From: VFZS01 sp964353255
Lineage (GTDB): Bacteria; Acidobacteriota; Terriglobia; Bryobacterales; Bryobacteraceae
Assembly (NCBI GenBank): GCA_964353255.1
Contig: CAYGVJ010000001.1
Location: forward strand, 1 to 64,000
DNA length: 64,000 nucleotides
Direction of reading: 5' to 3'
Below the pieces are notes generated by a model, which saw only the letters and a program-made list of their open reading frames with translations, had not been told where the DNA came from and made no database searches. A program made the position numbers and the translations under genes. Numbering within the stretch: position 1 is the first letter of the stretch; every line of letters starts with the position of its first letter. Shown here piece by piece: positions 16,346-23,901 of this stretch.

Positions 16346-16972
16346 CTAAGCCAGATGCGCCAGCCGAGCCCGCAGCGTCTCATAAGCTCTGAAAAGCAAG
16401 GACTTAACCGCTGACTCGGAACAGCTCAGCACCTTGGCGATCTGCGAATACTCCATTTCCTGGTACTTATGCATCAGCACCGCCGCCCGCTGCTTGGCCG
16501 GCAGCGCCTCGACCGCCGCCCGGACCTCCTCCAGCCTGACTTGGTAGAGCAAGTCCTGTTCGACGGTGGGCCTGCGGTCCCGGACCTGCCGGGTTGCCGT
16601 CTCTTCCGTGCCCACATCCAGGCTCTCCTGGCTACGCTCGTTTCTGCCGTCCCGGATAGAGTTCAGAGCCAGATGCATGGCGATGCGAAACAGCCAGGTG
16701 GTGAACTTGGCCGTCGGCTCGTAGCTCAGCCGGGCACGGTAAACCCGCAGAAAAGCCTCCTGGGCCAACTCCTCGGCCACAGCCTGGTTTTGCACCATCC
16801 GGAAGACAAAGTGGATCACCGGGGCACGGTGGCGCTCCAGCAGCAACGCGAAGCTGGCGGCGTCGCCCTCCTTGACGCGGAGCATCAACTCGGCGTCCGG
16901 CTCGATGGCCGTCACGGCGACCATATCGTGATTAACCCGCTGGTCCAAGGAAGGTTGCGGGACAAGCCCCAC
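16346..16972 (-). CDS. ECF RNA polymerase sigma factor, RpoE-like
   Basis: A protein of up to 208 residues with sigma-70 region 2 (LLERHRAPVIHFVFRMVQNQAVAEELAQEAFLRVYRAR, then FTTWLFRIAMHLALNSIRD) and region 4 (LPAKQRAAVLMHKYQEMEYSQIAKVLSCSESAVKSLLFRAYETLR). It should direct RNA polymerase to an envelope-stress-type regulon. The GTG at 16972 has AAAGAGGAG upstream, overlapping the end of gpsA; an internal ATG at 16924 is the alternative start without a clear ribosome site. It begins five bases after gpsA, so it is probably cotranscribed with plsY-gpsA. Confidence 0.93.
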   Translation of the reverse strand: MGLVPQPSLDQRVNHDMVAVTAIEPDAELMLRVKEGDAASFALLLERHRAPVIHFVFRMVQNQAVAEELAQEAFLRVYRARLSYEPTAKFTTWLFRIAMHLALNSIRDGRNERSQESLDVGTEETATRQVRDRRPTVEQDLLYQVRLEEVRAAVEALPAKQRAAVLMHKYQEMEYSQIAKVLSCSESAVKSLLFRAYETLRARLAHLA

Positions 16973-16977
16973 GTGGG

Positions 16978-17976
16978 CTACTCCTCTTTGAGGGATCTAT
17001 CCATCAGCTCCCGAACGGCCTCTTGGGGAGGCTTCTGCTGATGCAGGATGGCATGCACCTGTTGAGTTATCGGCAGATCCAGGGCATGCCTCCGTCCGAG
17101 CTCGACAGCGGCGTCGGTGGTGCGGATACCCTCCGCCACCATTCTCATGGAGGCCAGGATGTCAGGCAACGTGCGCCCCCGCCCCAACTGAATGCCCACC
17201 TGCCGGTTCCGGCTGAGGTCTCCGGTGCAGGTCAGGACCAAGTCGCCCAGTCCGGCCAGGCCGAACAGCGTGGCCGGCTGCCCGCCCAGGGCGACCACCA
17301 GACGCCGGATCTCGACCAGTCCGCGGGTGACCAGGGCCGCCATGATGTTGCCTCCCAGCCCCAAACCCTGGCAAACCCCCGCCCCGATCGCGATGATGTT
17401 CTTCAGGGCCGCGCCCAGCTCCACCCCGATGGGGTCCAGGTTGGCGTACAGGCGGAAGGTGGGGCCGGAAAACGCGCGCTGGATCCGGCTGGCCAGCTCG
17501 GCCTCCGTCGAAGAAATCACCACCGCAGTCGGCTCCCCTCGCGCCACCTCGGGGGCGAAAGTGGGACCGGAAAGCACCGCTACGCGGGCGGGGAACCGGG
17601 CGCCCACCACTTCGGCGATCACTTCCGACATCCGCAGCAGGGTACCGCCCTCGAGGCCCTTGGTGGCGCTGACGAACAACATTTCCGGGGCGAGGTGCGG
17701 CAGCATCCGGCCGCATAGCTCGCGCACGACGTGCGAAGGAGTCGCGCACAGAACGACCTGGGCGCCTGCGAGGGCAGCGTCCAGCCCGGTCACGACCTCG
17801 ACCGACTCGGGCAGACGGACGCCCGGCAAGAAGAGGTCGTTCTGGCGCGTGGCCCGCATCCGCTCAGCCAGGTCGGGTTCGTAAACCCACAGCCGGAGTT
17901 GTGGGAAGCAAGGGGCGAGCACTGTGGCCAGGGCCGTTCCCCAGCCTCCGCCGCCGATGATGGCGAGTCGCGTCAG
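16978..17976 (-). CDS. gpsA: NAD(P)H-dependent glycerol-3-phosphate dehydrogenase
   Basis: Reduces dihydroxyacetone phosphate to sn-glycerol-3-phosphate for phospholipid synthesis. The 332-residue protein has the N-terminal GGGGWGTAL nucleotide site, SATKGLE, LSGPTFAPEVARGEPTA, the catalytic-lysine segment ELGAALKNIIAIGAG, and ARGLVE-like TRGLVEI. Start is unusual: no ATG, GTG or TTG lies between the ribosome-site-like GGAGG inside the end of plsY and the Rossmann motif. The best candidate is a CTG at 17976 overlapping the plsY stop as CTGA; the adjacent ATC is another option. It sits directly after plsY, which uses its product. Confidence 0.93.
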   Translation of the reverse strand: MTRLAIIGGGGWGTALATVLAPCFPQLRLWVYEPDLAERMRATRQNDLFLPGVRLPESVEVVTGLDAALAGAQVVLCATPSHVVRELCGRMLPHLAPEMLFVSATKGLEGGTLLRMSEVIAEVVGARFPARVAVLSGPTFAPEVARGEPTAVVISSTEAELASRIQRAFSGPTFRLYANLDPIGVELGAALKNIIAIGAGVCQGLGLGGNIMAALVTRGLVEIRRLVVALGGQPATLFGLAGLGDLVLTCTGDLSRNRQVGIQLGRGRTLPDILASMRMVAEGIRTTDAAVELGRRHALDLPITQQVHAILHQQKPPQEAVRELMDRSLKEE

Positions 17977-18620
17977 GATCGCCGGCCTCCAAAGGAGAAG
18001 ACGTTCTCGGTCCCCGCGCGGAGTCGCGCGATGTTCTCCCTGTGCCGCCAGATAATGAAGACCCCGGCCAGTAGCGCGGCAGCGCTCACCGGCCAGGCCG
18101 GACGGGCGATCAGGGCGACGGCCAGCGGAAGCGTGGCCGCGGCGGAGATCGAGCCCAGAGAGATGTGCCGAGTTCGGGCAACCACCACCACGAACACGCA
18201 CAAAGCCACCCCCAGCGGCACCGGCGCCAGGTAAAGGAATGCTCCCACACAGCTCGCCACCGCCTTGCCGCCGTGGAACTTCAGGAAAACCGGGAAAGCG
18301 TGGCCCGCCATGACCGCCAGCGCCGCGGCGCTCATCCACAGCGCCGAGCCACCGGTCAGAGCGCCAGCCACCCAAACGGCCAGCCAACCCTTGGCAATGT
18401 CCAGCAGCAAGGTCACGATGGCCAGCCCACGGCTGGCGGCGCGGAGCACGTTCGTCGCGCCGATGTTGCCGCTGCCGACGGCCCGCACGTCGCGCCCGGT
18501 CGTGGCCTTCACCAGCAGGTAGCCGAACGGGATAGCGCCAAGCGAATACGCCAGCAGAAGTGCCAGGCAGGAGTGAAGAAATTGGGGGGACACTCCTGCG
18601 TAGCCCGCCAACTGACTCAT
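17973..18620 (-). CDS. plsY: Acyl-phosphate:glycerol-3-phosphate acyltransferase
   Basis: Membrane acyltransferase making lysophosphatidic acid. About 215 residues, with AYSLGAIPFGYLLVK, the glycerol-phosphate motif GSGNIGATNVLR, and the second conserved motif GHAFPVFLKFHGGKAVAS, all diagnostic of PlsY, plus several hydrophobic segments. The first 17 or so residues before LALLLAY come from an inverted-repeat element, so the start codon (ATG at 18620, or GTG at 18593) is supplied by the repeat. It overlaps gpsA by four bases. The 3' end carries the gpsA ribosome site. Confidence 0.93.
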   Translation of the reverse strand: MSQLAGYAGVSPQFLHSCLALLLAYSLGAIPFGYLLVKATTGRDVRAVGSGNIGATNVLRAASRGLAIVTLLLDIAKGWLAVWVAGALTGGSALWMSAAALAVMAGHAFPVFLKFHGGKAVASCVGAFLYLAPVPLGVALCVFVVVVARTRHISLGSISAAATLPLAVALIARPAWPVSAAALLAGVFIIWRHRENIARLRAGTENVFSFGGRRS

Positions 18621-18664
18621 TTGCAGAACCGAGCTCGGAGTGTCCCCCAATTCCTTCACTCCTG
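18568..18664. repeat. 97-bp inverted-repeat element at the thpR/plsY junction
   Basis: Positions 18568-18596 (29 bases, starting CAGGAGTGAAG) and 18637-18664 (28 bases) are inverted copies that differ by one substitution and one indel. Each arm is itself symmetric (CAGGAGTG ... CACTCCTG). The thpR stop codon (18656-18658) lies in the right arm, and both possible plsY starts lie in the loop or left arm. As RNA it would form a very stable stem in the 5' region of plsY. Confidence 0.8.
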
Positions 18665-19231
18665 CCTGCGCGGGGGTAGCGGCCGTTCGAATGGGAACTC
18701 GGCCAGGCGAGTGTAAACCGCGCCCGAAGGGTGCAGCGCGCTCTGATAGAGGCAAAAGCGCTCGGCGGTGAAGGCGCCGAACTCGACCGAGGGCAGTTGC
18801 TCGATGGCCTGGCGCAGGCCCTCGAGCGGAACAGGCTCTTTGATGCGGGCCAGAGTCAGGTGCGGAGAGTAGGGCCTCCGCTCCTCGGCGATACCCAGCC
18901 GGGCGAGCGTCCGCTCGGTATCGCCTGCCAGATTGGCCAGGCTCGGAGGGGCCTCGACGCCAACCCAGAACACGCGCGGCGCACGCGGGTTCGGGAAGAA
19001 GCCCACCCCGCGAACCTGTATGGGAATCGGCTCGCGGCGGGTGAGGCCGCCCAGGGCGGTCCGTATATGCTCGAGCCGGTCCTCAGGCCATTCGCCGATG
19101 AACTTGGTGGTCAGGTGGAGGTTCTGGGGCCGGGCCCAGCTCAGGCGCGCGGTCGGGCGCAGGCGGGCCACCAGGCGGTCCAGCGCCGCAATGACTTCGC
19201 CGGGCAGGTCTATGGCCACGAATAGCCGCAT
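18656..19231 (-). CDS. thpR: RNA 2',3'-cyclic phosphodiesterase (2H family)
   Basis: A 191-residue 2H phosphoesterase (LigT/ThpR). Both catalytic HxTx motifs are present: HLTTKF after WARPQN, and HLTLARI after RRPYSP. It opens with the family sequence MRLFVAIDLP. The ATG at 19231 was chosen from this match although its ribosome site is weak; the frame continues open upstream through mpg in antisense, which is not coding. The C-terminal RRQE and stop lie in the right arm of the inverted repeat. It is divergent from mpg with a 42-bp gap. Confidence 0.93.
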   Translation of the reverse strand: MRLFVAIDLPGEVIAALDRLVARLRPTARLSWARPQNLHLTTKFIGEWPEDRLEHIRTALGGLTRREPIPIQVRGVGFFPNPRAPRVFWVGVEAPPSLANLAGDTERTLARLGIAEERRPYSPHLTLARIKEPVPLEGLRQAIEQLPSVEFGAFTAERFCLYQSALHPSGAVYTRLAEFPFERPLPPRRQE

Positions 19232-19273
19232 TGCCGTAAAGTTAATTGTCGAACGAATCTCTCGAAACACGCA

Positions 19274-19867
19274 ATGGATCTGAGGCGGCTGGAAGCGGAA
19301 ACGGAAATCTTGCCGCGGTCCTTCTACGCGCGGCCAACGGTCGAGGTGGCGCGGGATCTGCTGGGCAAGATCCTGGTCCATGGAGGGGCGGCGGGCCGGA
19401 TCGTCGAGACCGAGGCGTATCTGGGCCTGGAAGATCTGGCGGCGCACGCCTCGCGGGGCCTCACCGAGCGGACGCGGGTGCTGTTCGGCGAGCCCGGCCA
19501 CGCCTACGTCTACTTCATCTACGGCATGTACGAATGCCTGAACCTGGTGACCGAGCCGGAGGGCGTGCCCGGCTGCGTGCTGATCCGCGCGCTGGAGCCG
19601 CTGGCCGGCCTTGGGATCATGCGGCGGAGGCGGCCGAAGGCCCGCTCGATCGAGGGCTTGGCGAACGGCCCCGGCAAGCTGACCCTGGCGCTGGGCATCA
19701 CGCGCCGGCACTATGGCGCCGACGTGACGCGCGGCCCGCTCACCGTGCGGCGTTTCAGGAACGAGCCGCCCTTCGAGATCCTCGCCACCCCGCGCGTCGG
19801 CATCCGCCACTGCGCGGAGTGGCCGCTGCGCTTTGTGATTGCGGGCAATCCGTGCGTTAGCCGCTGA
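19274..19867 (+). CDS. mpg: 3-methyladenine DNA glycosylase (AAG family)
   Basis: Base-excision repair enzyme that removes alkylated purines. The 197-residue protein shows the AAG fold: FYARPTVEVARDLLGKILVH, the catalytic-glutamate region IVETEAYLGLEDLAAHASRGLTERT, HAYVYFIYGMYECLN, and GPGKLTLALGI. Length fits the family. The ATG at 19274 is in a short divergent gap with thpR, so both promoters must overlap. The gene is followed by a MITE-like element before the convergent GT39 gene. Confidence 0.95.
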   Translation: MDLRRLEAETEILPRSFYARPTVEVARDLLGKILVHGGAAGRIVETEAYLGLEDLAAHASRGLTERTRVLFGEPGHAYVYFIYGMYECLNLVTEPEGVPGCVLIRALEPLAGLGIMRRRRPKARSIEGLANGPGKLTLALGITRRHYGADVTRGPLTVRRFRNEPPFEILATPRVGIRHCAEWPLRFVIAGNPCVSR

Positions 19868-19981
19868 GCAGGCCGGGCGGCGGAGGGACCCGCACGCTAC
19901 TGTGAGCGGGATCGTTTCTTCTTGGCCATCGCCGGCTGAGTAAGTTCATGATACCGGGAGGGCTGTGTCGCTGGTTCAGGG

Positions 19982-20110
19982 GGATGCTCAAAAACGCCCG
20001 GAACCGCTCCCTGACGGTCGCGGCTCGGAACCAGGCCTGTTGACAGTGAAGCACTTTCGGAGCCGCGCGCGTTAGCAAGCGGTCTGGAGTGGGCGTTTTT
20101 CAGCACCCTG
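19982..20110. mobile_element. 129-bp MITE-like element, TGCTGAAAAA-type termini
   Basis: The right end (20091-20110), read inward, is CAGGGTGCTGAAAAACGCCC; the left end (19982-19999) is GGATGCTCAAAAACGCCC, imperfectly inverted. A 6-bp direct repeat TCAGGG flanks it (19976-19981 and 20111-20116), as expected of a target duplication. The right copy contains the stop codon of the GT39 gene. The interior has no ORF of note. It shares the GGGTGCTGAAAAA end with the elements at 32054-32181 and 36889-37460. The 19868-19975 stretch before it shows no gene. Confidence 0.65.
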
Positions 20111-21802
20111 TCAGGGCCGCGGCTCGGGCGCTACCAGCCACAGCCGGATGTTCGGCCCCGGCCGGGTCACGCTCTCGAGGCCGGACCAGGGCAGGAAGAA
20201 GGCGTCGATGCGGTCCAGCTCAAAGTCTTCCCAATCCCCGGAAAGAGATGTGATCTCGACCGAGCGCAGGGTCCTTCCGGAGTAGGCCTGGAGGGCGCCG
20301 GGGGAAAACTTCGTCATGCCCAGCGGGTAGTGCGGGGTCACCACCAGCACGGTTCGCCCCGGCGGGGGCGCCGCGGGGTTGCGGAACACTTCGTAGCCGC
20401 GCGGTTTGCCCGTCTCCAGCCCGCGCAACTGAAGCCGGTACGGGATCGAGATCACCTCTCCGGCCGCCTTCCTGTAAAGTCTTTCGACGTAGCGCATGCG
20501 GCGCTCGATGGAGGCGGCCGTCTCCGGCACCTGCGGTTCACACTCCGGTCCCCCCAGCAGCACGATGGGCACATCGGCGGCAACGTGGTCCTCAATCCAG
20601 CTTCCTGCCAGCGTGCGGGTGTCCGTGCGGGTCAGCAGCCGGTCCACGCTGACCGACTTCCACGCCCCGGGCGCCGCCACCGCCATCCCCAGCAGCACAG
20701 GCAGCCAGGCGCGCCGGGTCAATCCGGCCACCAGGAGGGCGCCCTGGCCGGCGAACACCGCCACCGCTGGAAGCGCAGGCAGGACATAACGATAGGGCAC
20801 GGCGTGGCGGAAAAGGAAAATCGCCAGCAAAAAGCTGAGCCCAGCCAGCGCGAGAACACACTTCTTCGAGCGCGATCCGGTTGCCTTCAACGGCCAGACC
20901 AGACCCACCGCGCAGAACACCAACCCCGGCACCGCGCCAGGGCCGTATCGCAGCGGCATCCAGATCTGGCCGAAGGCGCCAGCCACGGTCCAGGGGGCGT
21001 CTCCGGGTTGGTGCAGATAGAAGATTCTGAGGATGCGCGACATCAGCGCCGTGAAATCGTTCCAACGGGCCACCGTGTAGGGATTGACCAGCGCAAACAC
21101 CGCCACCGGGACGGCCAGCAGGAGGCACAACCGCCAGGGGATCCGCCGCGGCCTTTTCAAGAGCGCGGCGGCCATCAGCGCGGGCAACAGCAGCCAGGCG
21201 GCGTACTTGGTCGAGGCCGCCAGCCCCAGAAGCAAGGCGGCGGGCCAGAGACTCCCCGGCTCGGTTTCCAGGAAGCGCACCGCGGCGTAGAGGGCGGCCG
21301 CAAGCAGCAAGGTCAGCAGGTTGTCGGTGGTGGCGAAATGGGCGTCCCGTACGGCCAGAGGAGCCGTCGCGTAGAGGAGCGCCGCCAGCAGCGCCGCGCC
21401 AGGGGAGAACAAGCGTCGCGCGATCAGGAAGACCAGCAGGGTAGTCAGGGTCCCGGCCACTGCGGAGACGCCCCTGGCGATCAACCAGTAAGGCGAGCTT
21501 TGCCGGATGAAGTCCGCCAGCATGTCGGGGGCCTGGGTCCAGCCCAGTGCGTGCGCCAGCCCGAAGTAGGCTTGAAAAAGCGCGGAGCACACCGCCATCA
21601 GCAGGGTGGGGTAGTCCAGCGAGCCCGGATTTCCCGCGGTCTCGAAGAAACGCGCCGCCGGCGCCACGATGAGGCTCTCATCCGGACGAACGTAGAGGTT
21701 GGAGACCAGGGGCAGGCCGAAGGCGAGGCCCCAGAGGCGCAACGCGAGCGCCAAGGCCAGCACCGCGGCCAGCGAGAGCGCAGTCTTAACTCTTGGCGGC
21801 AT
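20111..21802 (-). CDS. Polytopic glycosyltransferase, GT39/ArnT-like
   Basis: A 563-residue membrane protein with about ten hydrophobic segments. The first large loop contains an acidic pair region (NLYVRPDESLIVAPAARFFE), and later AVRDAHFATTDNLLTLLLAAALYAA matches the GT39/ArnT-type GT-C pattern, in which an early periplasmic Asp/Glu is catalytic and a lipid-linked sugar is the donor. A soluble C-terminal domain follows (from about residue 380). The acceptor is unknown. It overlaps the upstream GT2 gene by 17 bases, giving an operon of flavoprotein, GT2 and GT39. Confidence 0.8.
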   Translation of the reverse strand: MPPRVKTALSLAAVLALALALRLWGLAFGLPLVSNLYVRPDESLIVAPAARFFETAGNPGSLDYPTLLMAVCSALFQAYFGLAHALGWTQAPDMLADFIRQSSPYWLIARGVSAVAGTLTTLLVFLIARRLFSPGAALLAALLYATAPLAVRDAHFATTDNLLTLLLAAALYAAVRFLETEPGSLWPAALLLGLAASTKYAAWLLLPALMAAALLKRPRRIPWRLCLLLAVPVAVFALVNPYTVARWNDFTALMSRILRIFYLHQPGDAPWTVAGAFGQIWMPLRYGPGAVPGLVFCAVGLVWPLKATGSRSKKCVLALAGLSFLLAIFLFRHAVPYRYVLPALPAVAVFAGQGALLVAGLTRRAWLPVLLGMAVAAPGAWKSVSVDRLLTRTDTRTLAGSWIEDHVAADVPIVLLGGPECEPQVPETAASIERRMRYVERLYRKAAGEVISIPYRLQLRGLETGKPRGYEVFRNPAAPPPGRTVLVVTPHYPLGMTKFSPGALQAYSGRTLRSVEITSLSGDWEDFELDRIDAFFLPWSGLESVTRPGPNIRLWLVAPEPRP

Positions 21803-22532
21803 GGGTAAGCTCTCCCCGCGACAGCCACCGGCGGCTCAAGCGGAAGACGATCAGCTCTCTCAGGCAGCGGGCCAGGACCCGGAGCAGCCTCACGCCGCGC
21901 AGCGAGCCGCGCCCCGCCCGGCGCTCAAGATGAGACACCGGAACCTCGCAGAGGTCGTGGCCCCGCCGGCGGGCCAGGATCGACAGGAATATGTTAGGGG
22001 CGAAAGCATTCTCAGGCAACAGTGGCAGCAGCTCGGCGAGGTAACGGGCCTCCATCAGCCGGAAGGGCACATTCGGATCCCGAATGCGGACGCCGAAGAC
22101 AATCGCGATCAGCAGGCGCAGCCCAGCGCTGAGCCAGCGCCGGTGAACCGGATCTTTGCGGCCCACCCTGTAACCCAGCACGCAACGGCAGCGGGCGGCC
22201 GCCTCCTGGAGCCGGGCGAAGTCCCGCGCATCAAGCTGGCCGTCACCGTCCACCTGACAGACCCACTCACACCCCATTTCGAGCGCCGTCCTGTAGCCGT
22301 GGAGCACGGCCCCTCCGTGCCCGGTGTTCGATTGGCGCAGTACCATCAAAGCCGGATGGCGCCGGGCCAGTTCTTCGAGAATCTCCGGAGTGCGATCAGT
22401 GGAGCCGTCATTGACCACCAAAAGGCGGGCCCCGGGAAAGGACTCAACGACCGAAAGCCACTCCTGGCACACCCGGCCAATGCAGTCCTGCTCATTGTAG
22501 GCCGGCATCACGATGACGCACGTCGCTCGCAT
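21786..22532 (-). CDS. Family 2 glycosyltransferase, DPM1-like
   Basis: A 248-residue GT-A transferase: VIVMPAYNEQDCIGRVCQEW, the nucleotide-binding VVNDGSTDRTPEIL, NTGHGGAVLHGYRTALE, and the metal-binding QVDGDGQ (DxD-type). These match polyprenyl-phosphate mannose/glucose synthases, which would supply the lipid-linked donor for the following GT39-type enzyme. No C-terminal membrane helices of the GtrB kind are obvious. The ATG at 22532 overlaps the flavoprotein stop as TGATG, a translational coupling signature. Confidence 0.9.
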   Translation of the reverse strand: MRATCVIVMPAYNEQDCIGRVCQEWLSVVESFPGARLLVVNDGSTDRTPEILEELARRHPALMVLRQSNTGHGGAVLHGYRTALEMGCEWVCQVDGDGQLDARDFARLQEAAARCRCVLGYRVGRKDPVHRRWLSAGLRLLIAIVFGVRIRDPNVPFRLMEARYLAELLPLLPENAFAPNIFLSILARRRGHDLCEVPVSHLERRAGRGSLRGVRLLRVLARCLRELIVFRLSRRWLSRGELTHAAKS

Positions 22533-23872
22533 CAACGCGCCCAGTCACCCAGAGCCGCTCCGGCCAGCAGACCGTCCTGGATGGAATCGGCGATTCCCTG
22601 GAACGCCCACTTGCCGAAGCGCCCGGTCATCAGAATATCGTGCTCTTCCAGGAGCCGGAGAGCCCGCTCGCGCCAGCGCGATCCGGGAAGCCGCCACGTA
22701 TAAGCGACCTCGACCCAGGTGGGACTGACCACCTCGACCTCGGTGACGAAACCCCACTGCCGCAGTTCCCCGATCACCGCCGAGGCGTAGCTCTCCTCTT
22801 CCTCCCCGACGAGCTCCTCCCGTCTACGGAACGCCCGCTCGACGTAGAGGCCGACCCGCTGTCCGGCGAGCCCGGGCGCGAAACCCGCCTCGATGTTGCT
22901 GTAGAAGCCCACCCGGTGAAAGCGGGAGGAGCTGCGAGGCACGTAGATCCAGTGCGCGTCAGGGCACTCCGGACCGCGCCACGCTCCGATGTTGAGCACC
23001 AGCACGGAGGTGGCGGGATCGGGTTCTTCGTCCGGGGCCAGGCCAGCCAGACGCAACATCTGGTTCAGAGGCAAGGTCGAAAGCAGCGTCTGGTAGCGGA
23101 CGCCGGAGCCGTCGGCAAATTCGACGTGCTTGCGCCGCGGGTCGATGCGCGTCACCCAGCGCTTCAGGTGGAGGCGGCAGGTGCGGGCCAGGCCGGCGAC
23201 GAGCGCGTCCAGGCCGTGGCGGGGGTAGAAAAACAAGGCGTTGTAGCCGACCGCCGGGGTTTGGCCGGACGCGCCCTGCTTTACCAGCTCCAGATCCACG
23301 GGCGATTTGTAGGCGTCCTGCGGGGCGACGCGTGTCCACAAGCCGGCCGTGTACGCTTCGTGGAAGGGAGCGAAGAACAGCTCCATCAGCGTGCGGCCGA
23401 AGGACTGCTCCAGCCAGTCGGCGAGCGTCGCCGGCTGCCCCTGTGGCGGGCGCTGGATCTCCTCCAGGATCTTGGCGGCCAAGTCGCGGCCCAGGTAGCC
23501 GAGGTGGTTTTGCAGCGGGTAGGGCACGTAGAGCTTGCGGTCCGGGAAGTACACCGCCGCCCGGCGCTCGTAGGATTCGAGCGGAGCCAGACGCTCCAGG
23601 AAACGCCGCACCAGGGTGCTGGCGCCGAAGATCCAGTGGCCGCCGCCGATCTCGAAGCGGTATGCGTGCCTGTCCTCGGGAGGTGCAGGCAGACGTTCGT
23701 CGCGGCCGGGGCGGACGTAGTACGAAGCGCAGATACCCCCGGGGGTTTCCCATCGCTCGTAGACCGGCAGCCCGGACGCGCGCGCTGCCGCCAACCCCGT
23801 GACGCCGCCGCCCAGGATCACAACTTCCTTCGAGGAGCTCACTTTCCCCGGCGCCTCATGAGGCTTTATCAT
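22532..23872 (-). CDS. FAD-dependent oxidoreductase, UDP-galactopyranose-mutase/protoporphyrinogen-oxidase-like
   Basis: A 446-residue flavoprotein with an N-terminal dinucleotide site (VVILGGGVTGLAAARASG), a second FAD motif region (YERWETPGGICAS) and GGGHWIFGASTLVRRFL. Internal sequence (PYPLQNHLGYL, FGRTLMELFFAPFHEAYTAGLW) resembles UDP-galactopyranose-mutase-like amine oxidases found in polysaccharide clusters. The substrate is inferred only from context with glycosyltransferases. The ATG at 23872 has no strong ribosome site. It is divergent from a membrane-protein gene with a 29-bp gap. Confidence 0.78.
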   Translation of the reverse strand: MIKPHEAPGKVSSSKEVVILGGGVTGLAAARASGLPVYERWETPGGICASYYVRPGRDERLPAPPEDRHAYRFEIGGGHWIFGASTLVRRFLERLAPLESYERRAAVYFPDRKLYVPYPLQNHLGYLGRDLAAKILEEIQRPPQGQPATLADWLEQSFGRTLMELFFAPFHEAYTAGLWTRVAPQDAYKSPVDLELVKQGASGQTPAVGYNALFFYPRHGLDALVAGLARTCRLHLKRWVTRIDPRRKHVEFADGSGVRYQTLLSTLPLNQMLRLAGLAPDEEPDPATSVLVLNIGAWRGPECPDAHWIYVPRSSSRFHRVGFYSNIEAGFAPGLAGQRVGLYVERAFRRREELVGEEEESYASAVIGELRQWGFVTEVEVVSPTWVEVAYTWRLPGSRWRERALRLLEEHDILMTGRFGKWAFQGIADSIQDGLLAGAALGDWAR

Positions 23873-23901
23873 AGCTGGGCAGCGAGAGTGAAGGCTTGTC
23901 C

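Noticed and set aside
19868..20110. Small ORFs of 69-73 codons between mpg and GT39
   Set aside because: They lie in a MITE-like element, lack ribosome sites and show no protein-like pattern.
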